NCBI RefSeq assembly: GCF_019802255.1
Contig: NZ_JAHYSS010000003.1
Coordinates: forward strand, 310,001 to 374,000
Length of the DNA stretch: 64,000 nt
DNA from: Pedobacter polysacchareus
Lineage (GTDB): Bacteria; Bacteroidota; Bacteroidia; Sphingobacteriales; Sphingobacteriaceae
Direction: 5' to 3'
Part shown: in pieces, positions 9,659-18,773 of the stretch
Layout of the letters: every line of letters starts with the position of its first letter
Numbering within the stretch: position 1 is the first letter of the stretch
Notes under the pieces: model-generated
What the model was told of the DNA's origin: nothing
Seen by the model: the letters and a program-made list of their open reading frames with translations, nothing else
Databases searched by the model: none
Translations under genes and position numbers: made by a program

Positions 9659-10015
9659 TTATTCAACATTATAAACCTTGTTATTCACTGAAAAAGATGC
9701 AGGTTCGATCCATTCATTTGATAGATAACTATCTATTTGGCTTTTTTCGTAGTTGGTTAAATCCGGAATACTATCTTTTCCTGCCGAGGTAACGCGGTAA
9801 ATACAATGCCTATCAGAGCTACCTAAACAATTAAGGTTATTTGGCGTCCCCATGGAAAACTGTTCGAAATAACCTGGTGCTGGCTGTACCAAATAATTTG
9901 CTGTAATCCCACCTACCCTTGTCGCTTTCCCAACAGTTTGATCGGGCATACTTGTAAATGCACTGGTCGCTAAAGCAATTGCTGCAACTGCCAAGCCGTA
10001 AAATAAATTTTTCAT
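9659..10015 (-). CDS. Small exported DUF6520-like protein
   Basis: A 118-aa product with a signal peptide (MKNLFYGLAVAAIALATSAF). The mature part has two cysteines spaced C-x8-C (CLGSSDRHC), as in the short exported proteins grouped as DUF6520 in Bacteroidota, which are commonly found beside MauE genes. It is the last gene of a three-gene set (Crp regulator, MauE, this gene), 50 bases after mauE-like. The pairing suggests a periplasmic substrate or partner of the MauE redox membrane protein; this is inference. The family name is from memory. Confidence 0.6.
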   Translation of the reverse strand: MKNLFYGLAVAAIALATSAFTSMPDQTVGKATRVGGITANYLVQPAPGYFEQFSMGTPNNLNCLGSSDRHCIYRVTSAGKDSIPDLTNYEKSQIDSYLSNEWIEPASFSVNNKVYNVE

Positions 10016-10065
10016 TTTCTTAAAATTTAGGATGTTAATTAAATAGCCATATTTCTTTATACAGG

Positions 10066-10518
10066 TTACGGCCTTCGGCCTGTATCACACGCGTAATTTC
10101 TTCTTTTATGTCCAATCAGGCCAATAATGCCAAGCCCAATAAACACCAGGTTAAACCAAACATGCTGCTGCCAACTGAGGAATGAAATCACTCCTCCGCA
10201 ACTGCAAGGCAAGTCCTGACCGGCCATCGATAAAACCATGTACCCCAGATATCCGGTAAAAATTACCATTAACCCTAATGCAGCATACAAGCCCATTCTT
10301 TTGGTAAGGGGAATAATTAACAGCACCGCGATTAAGATTTCTATTAAGGGAATTATCCAGGCAAACAGCTCATTAAAATCTGCAATGAGCGGGCTTCTAC
10401 TCAGCACTTTCTCGAAAGCAGTTAAATTCATAAGTTTGCTGGATGCGGTATAAACGAATAACGCAACAAACAGATAGCCGATCCCCTCTGTAATTTTAAT
10501 CATCGTTTGAGCTTTCAT
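10066..10518 (-). CDS. MauE/DoxX-family redox-associated membrane protein
   Basis: A 150-aa protein with four transmembrane helices (about 12-30, 50-70, 76-97, 119-138). A cysteine pair in the loop after helix 3 (QDLPCSCGG) is the mark of MauE-type proteins, which resemble the membrane half of DsbB/VKOR-like systems and support disulfide formation or cytochrome/amine dehydrogenase maturation. The C-terminus ends in a short basic tail (RRNYACDTGRRP). It lies between the Crp-like regulator and the DUF6520-like gene, all on the minus strand. An in-frame ATG five codons in (complement at 10501-10503) is an alternative start. Confidence 0.8.
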   Translation of the reverse strand: MKAQTMIKITEGIGYLFVALFVYTASSKLMNLTAFEKVLSRSPLIADFNELFAWIIPLIEILIAVLLIIPLTKRMGLYAALGLMVIFTGYLGYMVLSMAGQDLPCSCGGVISFLSWQQHVWFNLVFIGLGIIGLIGHKRRNYACDTGRRP

Positions 10519-10612
10519 GATCCTATTCCTTTTACAGTACTAAGTTCTGGAGCAGAAGGGAAAAGAAAGTCCACAGATGTGGCAGTATGCATTACAAAAG
10601 TGGAAAAGAGAA

Positions 10613-11197
10613 CTACCTTTTACTATAACGCCCCAATCCTTTGTCGAGAATGCCCAGAAAACTGGCAATTGGCTTATGGCTCAATGTCAGTAAGGCTTTA
10701 GGATGTTTTTCAATAAACTGATCGTATCGCTGTTGATTGGTTAAGCTGGCTAGATCCAAGGCATGACGTTTTAAAGCCACAGTATAATGGTCACGAATTA
10801 ATTCTGTTAAATGCCCCAGTTCTTCATAGTTACGGCGCAGCAAAATAAAATCCATATAGGTTATATAAATCAACCTGCACTCCTGCAGTGCTTCTACACT
10901 ATTCCCAGCGAATTGCTGACTGAAAAAACCTGGTGAGACATAAACAAAATCACCGGAAAACCACATCCAGCTGGTTTCTTTCTTATTGGTTTCCGGATGC
11001 ATTAAAGCTTCCATACAAACGCCATTGATGATAAAAAAAACTAAGTGATGCTTGACTCCTGTAGGTAATAAAATCTCTCCTTTTTCAACCATCATCTCAT
11101 GTAATAATGGTCGCAATTTAACAACCAAGGCTGGGCTGGGCATAGCATATTCCTTTAACACAGCAAGCAATAGATTAAACGAGCCATCAGAAATCAT
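10613..11197 (-). CDS. Crp/Fnr-family transcriptional regulator
   Basis: A 194-aa protein with a cyclic-nucleotide-binding-like beta-roll (about 25-120) and a C-terminal helical region about 145-190 with a short winged-helix-like segment (HKPIASFLGILDKGLGRYSKR). This C-terminus is typical of the Bacteroidota Crp group. The cNMP phosphate-binding motif is not conserved, so the ligand may not be cAMP. It is the first gene of a minus-strand set with MauE and the DUF6520-like protein, about 95 bases before mauE-like. Its upstream region carries a 9-12-9 direct repeat at 11255-11284 that fits LytTR control. Confidence 0.8.
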   Translation of the reverse strand: MISDGSFNLLLAVLKEYAMPSPALVVKLRPLLHEMMVEKGEILLPTGVKHHLVFFIINGVCMEALMHPETNKKETSWMWFSGDFVYVSPGFFSQQFAGNSVEALQECRLIYITYMDFILLRRNYEELGHLTELIRDHYTVALKRHALDLASLTNQQRYDQFIEKHPKALLTLSHKPIASFLGILDKGLGRYSKR

Positions 11198-11254
11198 ATC
11201 ATTTAGTTTAGTTTCTTACAATTTCCGACAAAATCATCACTAAATATAATTTGT

Positions 11255-11284
11255 TACACGAAACGCATATCCTGCTACACGAAA
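11255..11284. promoter_or_regulatory. LytTR-type direct repeat operator (candidate)
   Basis: TACACGAAA occurs at 11255-11263 and again at 11276-11284, with exactly 12 bases between. Two 9-bp repeats with a 12-bp gap (21-bp period) is the known site layout for LytTR regulators. It lies 58-87 bases before the Crp start and 144-173 before the LytTR start. On the minus strand, a TATATTTA element (11241-11248), one mismatch from TAnnTTTG, lies just downstream, so the repeats cover the -33 zone of the Crp promoter. Confidence 0.55.
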
Positions 11285-11427
11285 GCCATCCAAGCGTATG
11301 TGAAAAATACATTTAACTAAATAATAATTACTTTATTTAAAACATTTTTACAAAAAAGCATTAAAATAAAACAATTAACTTTCATACTAAGAAATATAAG
11401 CTTAGATTACCACCTAAATGACATTTC

Positions 11428-12159
11428 ATGAAAACTAAAATTAACTGTATAATTATCGATGAAGATCAATTTTCCATTAACCTCCTAAAAGATCACATCG
11501 CAGGAATTCCTCAGCTCAATTTACAACAGGTCTATACAAACCCGATAATCGCGCTCGCTGAACTGTCAAACCTCCCTACTATTGATCTGCTGTTTCTGAA
11601 CATTGATATCCCTACACTTGTCCTACTTAGGCTTACGGAAAGTCTGAAGCATAAAATCAAAAAAAACATCTATACCAGCACCTTCCAGAACCATGCTATT
11701 GAATATCAAGGAGAAGATTGTCTTTTGAAACCAATCGCCCAACTACATTTCGAAGCCATGATCAGCAAGACGATATCCAGTATCAAAAAAAATAACACCG
11801 AATACCTCAATGATGGGTCTTACTACCTCCCATCTGGAGCAGGCGGACAACGAGTTCGTGTCCATAAAAACGAAATTCTTTATATTCAAGGTGCTCAAAA
11901 TTATGTGGCTATACATACTGCAAATAAAACTTATACCATCTATAATACGCTTAAAGGGATGGAGATCTGGTTTGAAAATCAGCCTACTTTCTTCCGCGTT
12001 CATAAGTCATTCATAGTCAACAGCGACCATGTGCTTGAAATTAATGGCAATTGCCTCCTATTAACTAAGGGAAGTATTGCAATGAGTAACAGTTATAAAA
12101 ACAGGTTTTGCCAGTATATTCGACATAAAACAATCTGTTCCAAAAGACTATCTACCTAA
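11428..12159 (+). CDS. LytTR DNA-binding regulator with degenerate receiver
   Basis: A 243-aa protein in two parts. Residues 1-118 form a receiver-like domain: the acidic pocket IIDED is at 9-13, the switch Thr lies in IYTSTF, and LLKPI supplies the conserved Lys. The usual phospho-acceptor aspartate at the end of strand 3 is Asn58 (DLLFLNIDIP). Residues about 138-240 form a LytTR domain (EILYIQGAQNYVAIHT, FFRVHKSFIVN). LytTR proteins bind 9-bp direct repeats, and such a repeat lies at 11255-11284 upstream. The gene is divergent from the Crp/MauE set. Without the aspartate, control is probably phosphorylation-independent; this is inference. No LytS-like kinase is adjacent. Confidence 0.88.
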   Translation: MKTKINCIIIDEDQFSINLLKDHIAGIPQLNLQQVYTNPIIALAELSNLPTIDLLFLNIDIPTLVLLRLTESLKHKIKKNIYTSTFQNHAIEYQGEDCLLKPIAQLHFEAMISKTISSIKKNNTEYLNDGSYYLPSGAGGQRVRVHKNEILYIQGAQNYVAIHTANKTYTIYNTLKGMEIWFENQPTFFRVHKSFIVNSDHVLEINGNCLLLTKGSIAMSNSYKNRFCQYIRHKTICSKRLST

Positions 12160-12307
12160 GAGGTTACAAAATTTTATCGCCACCTTTTAAAATAATTCTG
12201 TTATTTTACATCCTAATTAAAAAAATCTAATCAAGAAAAACACCTTATTTGATTCATGCTTTTCTTAAAAACACTCAGGAACCGTGATCATTCCCTAAAA
12301 AGCAGCC

Positions 12308-12850
12308 ATGGAAAACATTTTTAACAGAAACATCATCCCTTCCAATGACTTTGAGCGCGTTGCTGCTTTAAACCGTTACCATTTAATCAATGCTTTTGAT
12401 GAACCAGTATTGGATCAGATTGTACAGCTCACCGCAAAAACATTTGATACCCCAATGGCCTTGATTTCATTAGTAGACCTCGATCAGGTATTCTTTAAAT
12501 CAGGGATTGGGACAAGTGGAGCTGAATCTACATTAAGAGGAAGAAGTCTTTGTTCTATTGCTATTCTAGACACTGAACCCTTAATCATACATTATGCTCA
12601 AGAAGAAAAGTGCTTATTAACCAATCCAGTCATTGCTGCAGAATATGGTTTTAAGTTCTATGCCAGCGCTCCATTAATCACTTCAGATGGATTTATGATT
12701 GGCACCTTATGCATTACTGACACCAAATTGAGGGAATTTAGTGCTGAACAAGTGGAGACTTTAAAAGGCTTTGCAGAAATGGTGATACGGGAAATAGAGA
12801 AAAAAACTCAACTGAAAACAGAAAGCCAGCTAGAAGTATTAGATAAATAA
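12308..12850 (+). CDS. GAF-domain protein
   Basis: A 180-aa protein made almost entirely of one GAF domain (about 25-165): LINAFDEPVLDQIVQLTAKTF opens it, then TPMALISLVDLDQVFFKSGIG, SLCSIAILDTEPLIIHYA, and FYASAPLITSDGFMIGTLCI. This is the stand-alone GAF type common in Bacteroidota, which binds an unknown small ligand or acts as a sensory module in trans. There is no output domain. It lies 148 bases after the LytTR gene on the same strand, and a strong shared hairpin follows. No specific role can be given. Confidence 0.85.
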   Translation: MENIFNRNIIPSNDFERVAALNRYHLINAFDEPVLDQIVQLTAKTFDTPMALISLVDLDQVFFKSGIGTSGAESTLRGRSLCSIAILDTEPLIIHYAQEEKCLLTNPVIAAEYGFKFYASAPLITSDGFMIGTLCITDTKLREFSAEQVETLKGFAEMVIREIEKKTQLKTESQLEVLDK

Positions 12851-12851
12851 A

Positions 12852-12890
12852 CTGAAGCCCAAGAGTTTTCAGCTAACTCCTGGGCTTCAG
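12852..12890. terminator. Bidirectional terminator between GAF and beta-galactosidase genes
   Basis: CTGAAGCCCA (12852-12861) and TGGGCTTCAG (12881-12890) form a perfect 10-bp stem, lengthened inside by GAG/CTC. It lies between two convergent genes. Confidence 0.7.
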
Positions 12891-12933
12891 CTCATTTACA
12901 ACCAGCTAGCGCTTTTCTGATTACTTAAATGAA

Positions 12934-15432
12934 TTATTTCACTTCAATCTTTAACACCGTAGACTTCAATCCCTTTGCAGAGGCCTCAAAGTAAACCACC
13001 CCCGGCTTTTCCTCAGACTTAACAATAGCTGTCAGCTGACCACTAAAAGCTTTCATTTTTGGCGCCTGAAAAGATTCCAGACTCGCACTGTTTCCATTCG
13101 CTACTGCATGGAATTTCCCAGCTCCAGTAGCTTTAAAGCTGATTTCTCTGGTATCTTCAGAACATAGATTCCCGTCTTTATCTACTACACTAACCTGCAC
13201 AAAAGAAAGATCCTTTCCATTTGCAGTCAATTGCGTACGATCAGCTTTTAATTCCAGGTGGTGAGGTTTTCCGGCAGTATGGATTTCTTTCTCTTCCACT
13301 GCATTTCCTTTCGCATCATAAGCGACTACCTTAACCGTTCCCGGTTCATATTTAGTATCCATCCACATTAACCGATACCTTTTCTGACGGTCAAAATTCT
13401 CCAGCGATTGCTTATCTCCGGTATTGTAAACCGTAAACGTTGTATCCTTTGTTTTCTTTCCCTGGCTTTTACCATTGATAAACAATTCGGCAGTAGGGTA
13501 ATTGGTATACACAAAAACTGGCGTAGTTTGCCCTGCTCTATACTTGAAATTCCAGCTTGGAAGGATATGAAGTGTGTTTGCGGCAGTATTCCAGTGACTT
13601 CTATACAAGTAATAGCGGTCTTTGGGAATCCCTGCTAGATCTACAATTCCAAATAGTGAGCTATGGCTTGGCCAGTTGGTATAATATGGCGTCGGTTCAC
13701 CTAAGTAATCAAAACCGGTCCACACAAATTCGCCGATGGCATAAGGCAGATCATCATGCTGAATAAAATTATCTTCTGGCAGATCAGACCAGCCACAATG
13801 TTCTACATCATAAGATGACACCTGAAGATCCTCATAGATTGGCATCGCACGTCTGACTACAGGAAATTTATAAATTCCTCTTGAGCTAATTGTAGAAGCC
13901 GTTTCCGTGCCCAGAATAATCTGCTGCGGCAGTTTTTTATAAGCTTCAGGATAGGCAAAAGGGCGATAATTAAAGCCTGCGACCTGCATCGTTGCGGCAA
14001 AATTATTGTTGATCACAGATCCTGGCTGATCCATTCCCTGCGTAACAAAACGTGTAGGATCTTCCCGGAAACAAATGTCCTGAAGAAACTTTGCCGTTTT
14101 AGCAGCTCCTACCATCCCTTGCTCAGGAACTTCATTTCCTATACACCACATCACTACACTCGGATTATTTCGATAATGATGGATCAGATTGACCACATCT
14201 TTTTCCGCCCATTCATCAAAATATTTATGGTAACCATTCTTTTGTTTTGGTGCTTTCCATTCGTCAAAAGTTTCGGCCATCAGCATCATTCCCATTTCAT
14301 CACAAGCTTTTACAAACTCTGGTGCTGGCATATTATGAGAAGTCCGGATCGCATTTACGCCCATATCTTTCATAATGCGAATCTGTCTTCTGATGGCTGC
14401 ATCATTTACTGCCGCGCCCAAGGGGCCTAGGTCATGGTGTAAACAAACTCCCTTAAACTGCGTTCTTTTTCCATTCAGAAAAAAACCTTTATTGGGAATG
14501 ATTTCTATCGATCGAATACCAAAAGTAGTACTGTACTCATCTCGAAGGTCATTTCCTTCGTACAATTTAGAAACTGCAGTATATAAAACCGGATTTTCCG
14601 TATCCCAAAGCTGCGGATTCAAGACCAGCAGTTCCTGATTAAAAGTCTCCTCCTCATATTTACTCAATGAGGTTTTCATACTGGCTACTACCTTGCCATT
14701 CGCATCTTTAATTTCGGTTGCCAACTGGAATCCAGCCACATCCCCTGATCCAGTTATCACCTTTGTTTTCAAATTCACCTTCGCAAACTCCTTATGAATG
14801 ACCGGTGTGGTCAACTGTGTTCCCCAAACTGGAATGTGTGCCGTTTCAGTCAACACTACATGAACATTTCGGTATAAACCGGCCCCAGGGTACCATCTGG
14901 ACGATTCCGGAAAGTTCTCCAATCTTACTGCCAATATATTTTCTTTACCAGGCTCTAAAAACTCAGTAATATCAAAATGAAAAGTATTGTAACCATACGG
15001 CCAGAACCCTACCTTTTTACCGTTTAAGTACACGGTGGCGTTGCTCATTGCACCATCAAAGATGATCGAAGCTTTTTTACCTTTATTAAATCCAGGCACC
15101 ATAAATTTATTCCGGTACCAGCCTACACCAACAAATGGCAAACCACCTGTCCGCCCGGCATGTTCTGATGCTTCTTTCTGTCCATCTTGTGAGATGGCAA
15201 CATGTTGTTTATCATTATTAGCACTAAAAGGACCATAAATCGCCCAATCGTGAGGAACACTCACATTTTGCCATTTACTATCATTAAATTTAACGTTAGT
15301 GAAATCAGCTTGATCTGCTCTGGTAAACTTCCAATTTTTTTCAAGTACCAATTCAGATCTGCCCTGAGCAAATGTCACAGTACTCCAAACACCCAGCGAT
15401 AGTAAAATAACAGCAAAGTAATTCTTTTTCAT
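12934..15432 (-). CDS. Exported GH2 beta-galactosidase-like glycosidase
   Basis: An 832-aa protein with a signal peptide (1-22, ending TFAQ). Domain order is a GH2 sugar-binding jelly roll (about 28-195), an immunoglobulin-like GH2 domain (200-305), a TIM barrel (310-610), and C-terminal Ig-like domains of the DUF4982 and invasin-like type (620-832). The acid/base Glu is E434 in IGNEVPEQG, and the nucleophile candidate is E510 in LGTETAS. The family hydrolyses beta-galactosides, sometimes beta-glucuronides or mannosides; the DUF4982 layout fits beta-galactosidase best. It is monocistronic, not next to a SusCD pair, and probably periplasmic. Confidence 0.9.
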   Translation of the reverse strand: MKKNYFAVILLSLGVWSTVTFAQGRSELVLEKNWKFTRADQADFTNVKFNDSKWQNVSVPHDWAIYGPFSANNDKQHVAISQDGQKEASEHAGRTGGLPFVGVGWYRNKFMVPGFNKGKKASIIFDGAMSNATVYLNGKKVGFWPYGYNTFHFDITEFLEPGKENILAVRLENFPESSRWYPGAGLYRNVHVVLTETAHIPVWGTQLTTPVIHKEFAKVNLKTKVITGSGDVAGFQLATEIKDANGKVVASMKTSLSKYEEETFNQELLVLNPQLWDTENPVLYTAVSKLYEGNDLRDEYSTTFGIRSIEIIPNKGFFLNGKRTQFKGVCLHHDLGPLGAAVNDAAIRRQIRIMKDMGVNAIRTSHNMPAPEFVKACDEMGMMLMAETFDEWKAPKQKNGYHKYFDEWAEKDVVNLIHHYRNNPSVVMWCIGNEVPEQGMVGAAKTAKFLQDICFREDPTRFVTQGMDQPGSVINNNFAATMQVAGFNYRPFAYPEAYKKLPQQIILGTETASTISSRGIYKFPVVRRAMPIYEDLQVSSYDVEHCGWSDLPEDNFIQHDDLPYAIGEFVWTGFDYLGEPTPYYTNWPSHSSLFGIVDLAGIPKDRYYLYRSHWNTAANTLHILPSWNFKYRAGQTTPVFVYTNYPTAELFINGKSQGKKTKDTTFTVYNTGDKQSLENFDRQKRYRLMWMDTKYEPGTVKVVAYDAKGNAVEEKEIHTAGKPHHLELKADRTQLTANGKDLSFVQVSVVDKDGNLCSEDTREISFKATGAGKFHAVANGNSASLESFQAPKMKAFSGQLTAIVKSEEKPGVVYFEASAKGLKSTVLKIEVK

Positions 15433-15731
15433 ATCAATATTTAAACATTTTAACCGGTCATCTTACTACAGTGTAGCTATCCGACCATATCAATGGCTAA
15501 ATATATGTTAAAACACCATCATTATGACCTTATACCATGATAAACGACCTAAATCATCCTCTTTTTTTATTTGCTGGCGGGATAAACCAATCAATTTAAT
15601 GCACCTTTAGACAACTTAAAGGAGTAAAATATAGTTTATAATTCAAATCTCAAACCCTCAATCTATTGTTTAAGTTATTTCTTTAAAGGCACAGAAATAA
15701 AGTAACTTAGGGCTCTTATCTCCATCTCCAG
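15433..15731. other. Divergent promoter region, beta-galactosidase and histidine kinase
   Basis: About 299 AT-rich bases between divergent genes. It should contain both promoters. I see no clear operator palindrome or structured leader. Confidence 0.4.
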
Positions 15732-18341
15732 ATGAATTCTGTAAACGATCTAAAACACTTTAATGCGCTTATTGAAGCCTACCCCACTGCTACAGCAATT
15801 TATTCCGACAGGAATATTACCATAGCAGCTGCAAACCAAGAAATGCTAGCCCTTTGGGGAAAAAATAATTCCGTTATAGGTAAAGGAATGGCAGATGCTA
15901 TTCCCGAACTGATCAACCAACCATTTATCAACTTGCTGAAGCAAGTTTACGATACAGGAATCACCTATCAGGGAGAACAGGAAGCCGCCGACCTCATTGT
16001 AGACGGGCAGCTGAAAACTTCTTATTTCAATTTCACCTATAAACCATTAAAGGATGAAAATGGAAAGACGATGGCAATTATTCACAATGCGATCGACGTC
16101 ACGGAACTCGTACTGACAAAGAAAAGAATCAGCGAAACCGAGGAACGCCTGAGTTTTGCACTTGAATCTGCAGAAATTGGAACCTGGGAAATGGACCCCT
16201 TAAATGAAACTGTCTTTTGGGACCAAAGGTGCCGGGAAATCTTCGGATTCGATGGTCATGAGGAAATCGAATATAAATCGGTACTCAACTGTATTCATCC
16301 CCTCGACAAACATAAAGTAGTCATGGCAGTGGCAGCTGCTATTGATCCCAATCGTACAGCGGCTTACGACTTACGCTATCGAACAGTGAGTCAGTCAGAT
16401 AAAACCCTTAGGTGGGTACACTGTAAGGGGAAAGCGTACCTCAACGATCGCGGGGAAGTTTACCGTTTTGCTGGAATAGCTATGGACATCACCAAAGAAA
16501 TTACTGCCAACCTAAGTGAACAGCAGCTGCTTTCTTTAATCAGGCACAATGCAGACCACATGTCTATTGCAGATATGGAAGGCAGGCTCATCTACATGAA
16601 CCAATCGGGCAGAAAAATGCTGGGCGTTCCTGAAGATGCCGATATTACGACTATGACGGCAGCCGACTTCTATACTCCTGAAGAATTAACCCGCGTACAG
16701 CAAACTTTAATTCCACAAATTTCTGAAGAAAGTGGTTGGCAAGGAGTCATCCATCTACGGAATTACCAAAGCAAACAGGAAATCCCATGCGATGTGAATT
16801 ATATTCTCATCAAAGATCCATTTTCAGGAGCCATCATTGGAAGAGGCGCCACCGCAAGAGATCTACGACCGGAGATCAAAGCGAAAGCAGAACTGAAGCG
16901 CCTGGCAACAATAGTAGATATCTCTGAAGATTTCTGTAATTACTGCGATCTGCATGGCAATACCATTTATATCAATGAGGCAGGGGGCAAATTAATTGGT
17001 ATTGACCCAGAAAATATCAATGAAACAAACTTGTACCAGTACCATAGTGCCGCTTCCTCTGCTGAAATCCGGGATATGATCATTCCAGAACTCTATACCC
17101 ATGGAAAATGGTCAGGACGATTAGAACTGGTGCATCAGGTTACCGGAGAAATCATCCCTATTCATAAACAACTATTCATCATCCGTCAGGAGTTCAGCAA
17201 CGAACCCGTGGCCATTGCCGGAATCGCCCGCGACCTGAGAAGAGAATTGAATGCAAAAAAAGCAGTAGACAAGAAAACAGAAGAATTACAGCAAGCCATT
17301 AAGGAGATGGAATTTCTTGCAAACACAGTTCCTGCAGTCGTTTGGACCAGCCATCCTGATGGAATGCTGGACTATATCAATGACCGCTGGCACGAAAGAA
17401 GCGACGTAAGTATCGCCGAATCGCTTGGCCATGGCTGGATCAGGATGATGCATCCCGATGATGTAAAAGGAGTAACGCAAAGGTGGAAATTAAGTGTCGA
17501 TACCGGCAATCCTTATCAAACGGAGTTCCGAATGTTAGACAAACATGGCAATTATAGATGGTGGCTTGTAAGGGCATTAGCGCTAAAAGATGCCAATGAT
17601 AAAATCATTAAATGGTATGGTACCAATACCGACATTACCGATCAAAAAGAACTGGAAAGACAAAAAGATAACTTCCTTGCTGTAGCTAGTCACGAGTTAA
17701 AAACCCCCGTAACCAGTATTAAAGCATATGCCCAGGTATTGGAAATGATGTTGAATCGTGCAGGAGACGCTAAAAATGCAGTGTTAATGTCAAAAATGGA
17801 TGGGCAAATCAATAGATTAACCAGTTTAATCGGAGATCTGCTCGATGTGACTAAAATCAATTCCGGCAGACTGGAATTTGACAATGTACCCTTTGATTTT
17901 AACCAAATGATGCTGGAAATTATTGAAGATATGCAGCTCACTTCCGGCAGGCATCAAATCAAACACCAGCTTTCTTTTAAAAGAATGGTAACCGGAGATC
18001 GGGAAAGAATTGCACAAGTTGTGATTAACCTGATCACCAATGCGATAAAGTACTCTCCAAATGCAGACAGGATCATCATCTACACCGAAGATCACGATAC
18101 CGAAGTTCAATTGTGTGTACAGGATTTTGGCATTGGACTAACAAGAGATAAGATGGATCGTGTATTTGAACAATTTTATCGGGTGAGCGGGACTAAAGAA
18201 CATACATTTCCGGGGCTCGGGCTCGGTCTCTACATTTCCTCAGAAATTATTAAACAACTTGGCGGAAAGATATGGGTAAACTCTGTGATTGAAAAGGGTT
18301 CCACGTTTTGCTTTTCTATTCCTTTAAATAACGGCAATTAA
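15732..18341 (+). CDS. Soluble multi-PAS sensor histidine kinase
   Basis: An 869-aa kinase with no transmembrane segment. Five PAS domains occupy roughly 1-125, 135-255, 260-378, 385-505 and 520-640, several ending in the PAC signature (GIAMDITKE, GTNTDITDQ). The HisKA domain carries the phospho-accepting H654 in VASHELKTP. The HATPase_c domain shows the N-box VINLITNAIKYSP (N770), G1 DFGIGL and G2 GLGLGLYIS. It senses cytoplasmic or diffusible signals through the PAS stack and should phosphorylate the single-domain receiver encoded 14 bases downstream. The ligand is unknown. Confidence 0.93.
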   Translation: MNSVNDLKHFNALIEAYPTATAIYSDRNITIAAANQEMLALWGKNNSVIGKGMADAIPELINQPFINLLKQVYDTGITYQGEQEAADLIVDGQLKTSYFNFTYKPLKDENGKTMAIIHNAIDVTELVLTKKRISETEERLSFALESAEIGTWEMDPLNETVFWDQRCREIFGFDGHEEIEYKSVLNCIHPLDKHKVVMAVAAAIDPNRTAAYDLRYRTVSQSDKTLRWVHCKGKAYLNDRGEVYRFAGIAMDITKEITANLSEQQLLSLIRHNADHMSIADMEGRLIYMNQSGRKMLGVPEDADITTMTAADFYTPEELTRVQQTLIPQISEESGWQGVIHLRNYQSKQEIPCDVNYILIKDPFSGAIIGRGATARDLRPEIKAKAELKRLATIVDISEDFCNYCDLHGNTIYINEAGGKLIGIDPENINETNLYQYHSAASSAEIRDMIIPELYTHGKWSGRLELVHQVTGEIIPIHKQLFIIRQEFSNEPVAIAGIARDLRRELNAKKAVDKKTEELQQAIKEMEFLANTVPAVVWTSHPDGMLDYINDRWHERSDVSIAESLGHGWIRMMHPDDVKGVTQRWKLSVDTGNPYQTEFRMLDKHGNYRWWLVRALALKDANDKIIKWYGTNTDITDQKELERQKDNFLAVASHELKTPVTSIKAYAQVLEMMLNRAGDAKNAVLMSKMDGQINRLTSLIGDLLDVTKINSGRLEFDNVPFDFNQMMLEIIEDMQLTSGRHQIKHQLSFKRMVTGDRERIAQVVINLITNAIKYSPNADRIIIYTEDHDTEVQLCVQDFGIGLTRDKMDRVFEQFYRVSGTKEHTFPGLGLGLYISSEIIKQLGGKIWVNSVIEKGSTFCFSIPLNNGN

Positions 18342-18355
18342 ACGAAATCCTACAC

Positions 18356-18712
18356 ATGAAAAAGATATTTATAGCAGATGATGATGCCGCAATTGTTGAT
18401 GCGACCAGCTTAATGCTGGAGTTAATGGGTTATGATGTAGCCTCTACTTTAAATGGGGCTGCCATTTTAGAAGCAATGCAGCCCAGTCCAGATCTTTTAA
18501 TTCTTGATATCTGGCTTTCAGGTATCGATGGCAGGGATATATGCAGGCAGCTGAAAGCCGATTTGACCACTAAAAACATCCCTGTTCTCATGATTTCTGC
18601 TAGCAGAGAGATCAAAACATCTGCAATGGATAGTGGAGCTGATGATTTTCTGGCAAAACCGTTCGAAATGCAGCTGCTGCTTCAGAAAATTGAAAGTTTA
18701 ATCAATACATAA
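18356..18712 (+). CDS. Single-domain response regulator (CheY-like)
   Basis: A 118-aa receiver domain only. The acidic pocket is D8-D10 (IADDD), the phospho-acceptor is D51 (LLILDIW), the switch Ser is in VLMISAS, and the conserved Lys is K101 (FLAKPF). All key residues are intact. It lies 14 bases after the multi-PAS kinase and is almost surely its partner. With no output domain, the signal must pass on by protein contact or a phosphorelay to another protein outside this operon. Confidence 0.93.
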   Translation: MKKIFIADDDAAIVDATSLMLELMGYDVASTLNGAAILEAMQPSPDLLILDIWLSGIDGRDICRQLKADLTTKNIPVLMISASREIKTSAMDSGADDFLAKPFEMQLLLQKIESLINT

Positions 18713-18773
18713 ACCTTAAAGCAGCAGACTTGTTATAGTTTAAATTATCATTTCAACTTTCTTCACATCTTAA

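Noticed and set aside
12934..15432. Polysaccharide utilisation locus around the GH2 enzyme
   Set aside because: No SusC/SusD, regulator or second glycosidase is adjacent; the gene stands alone.
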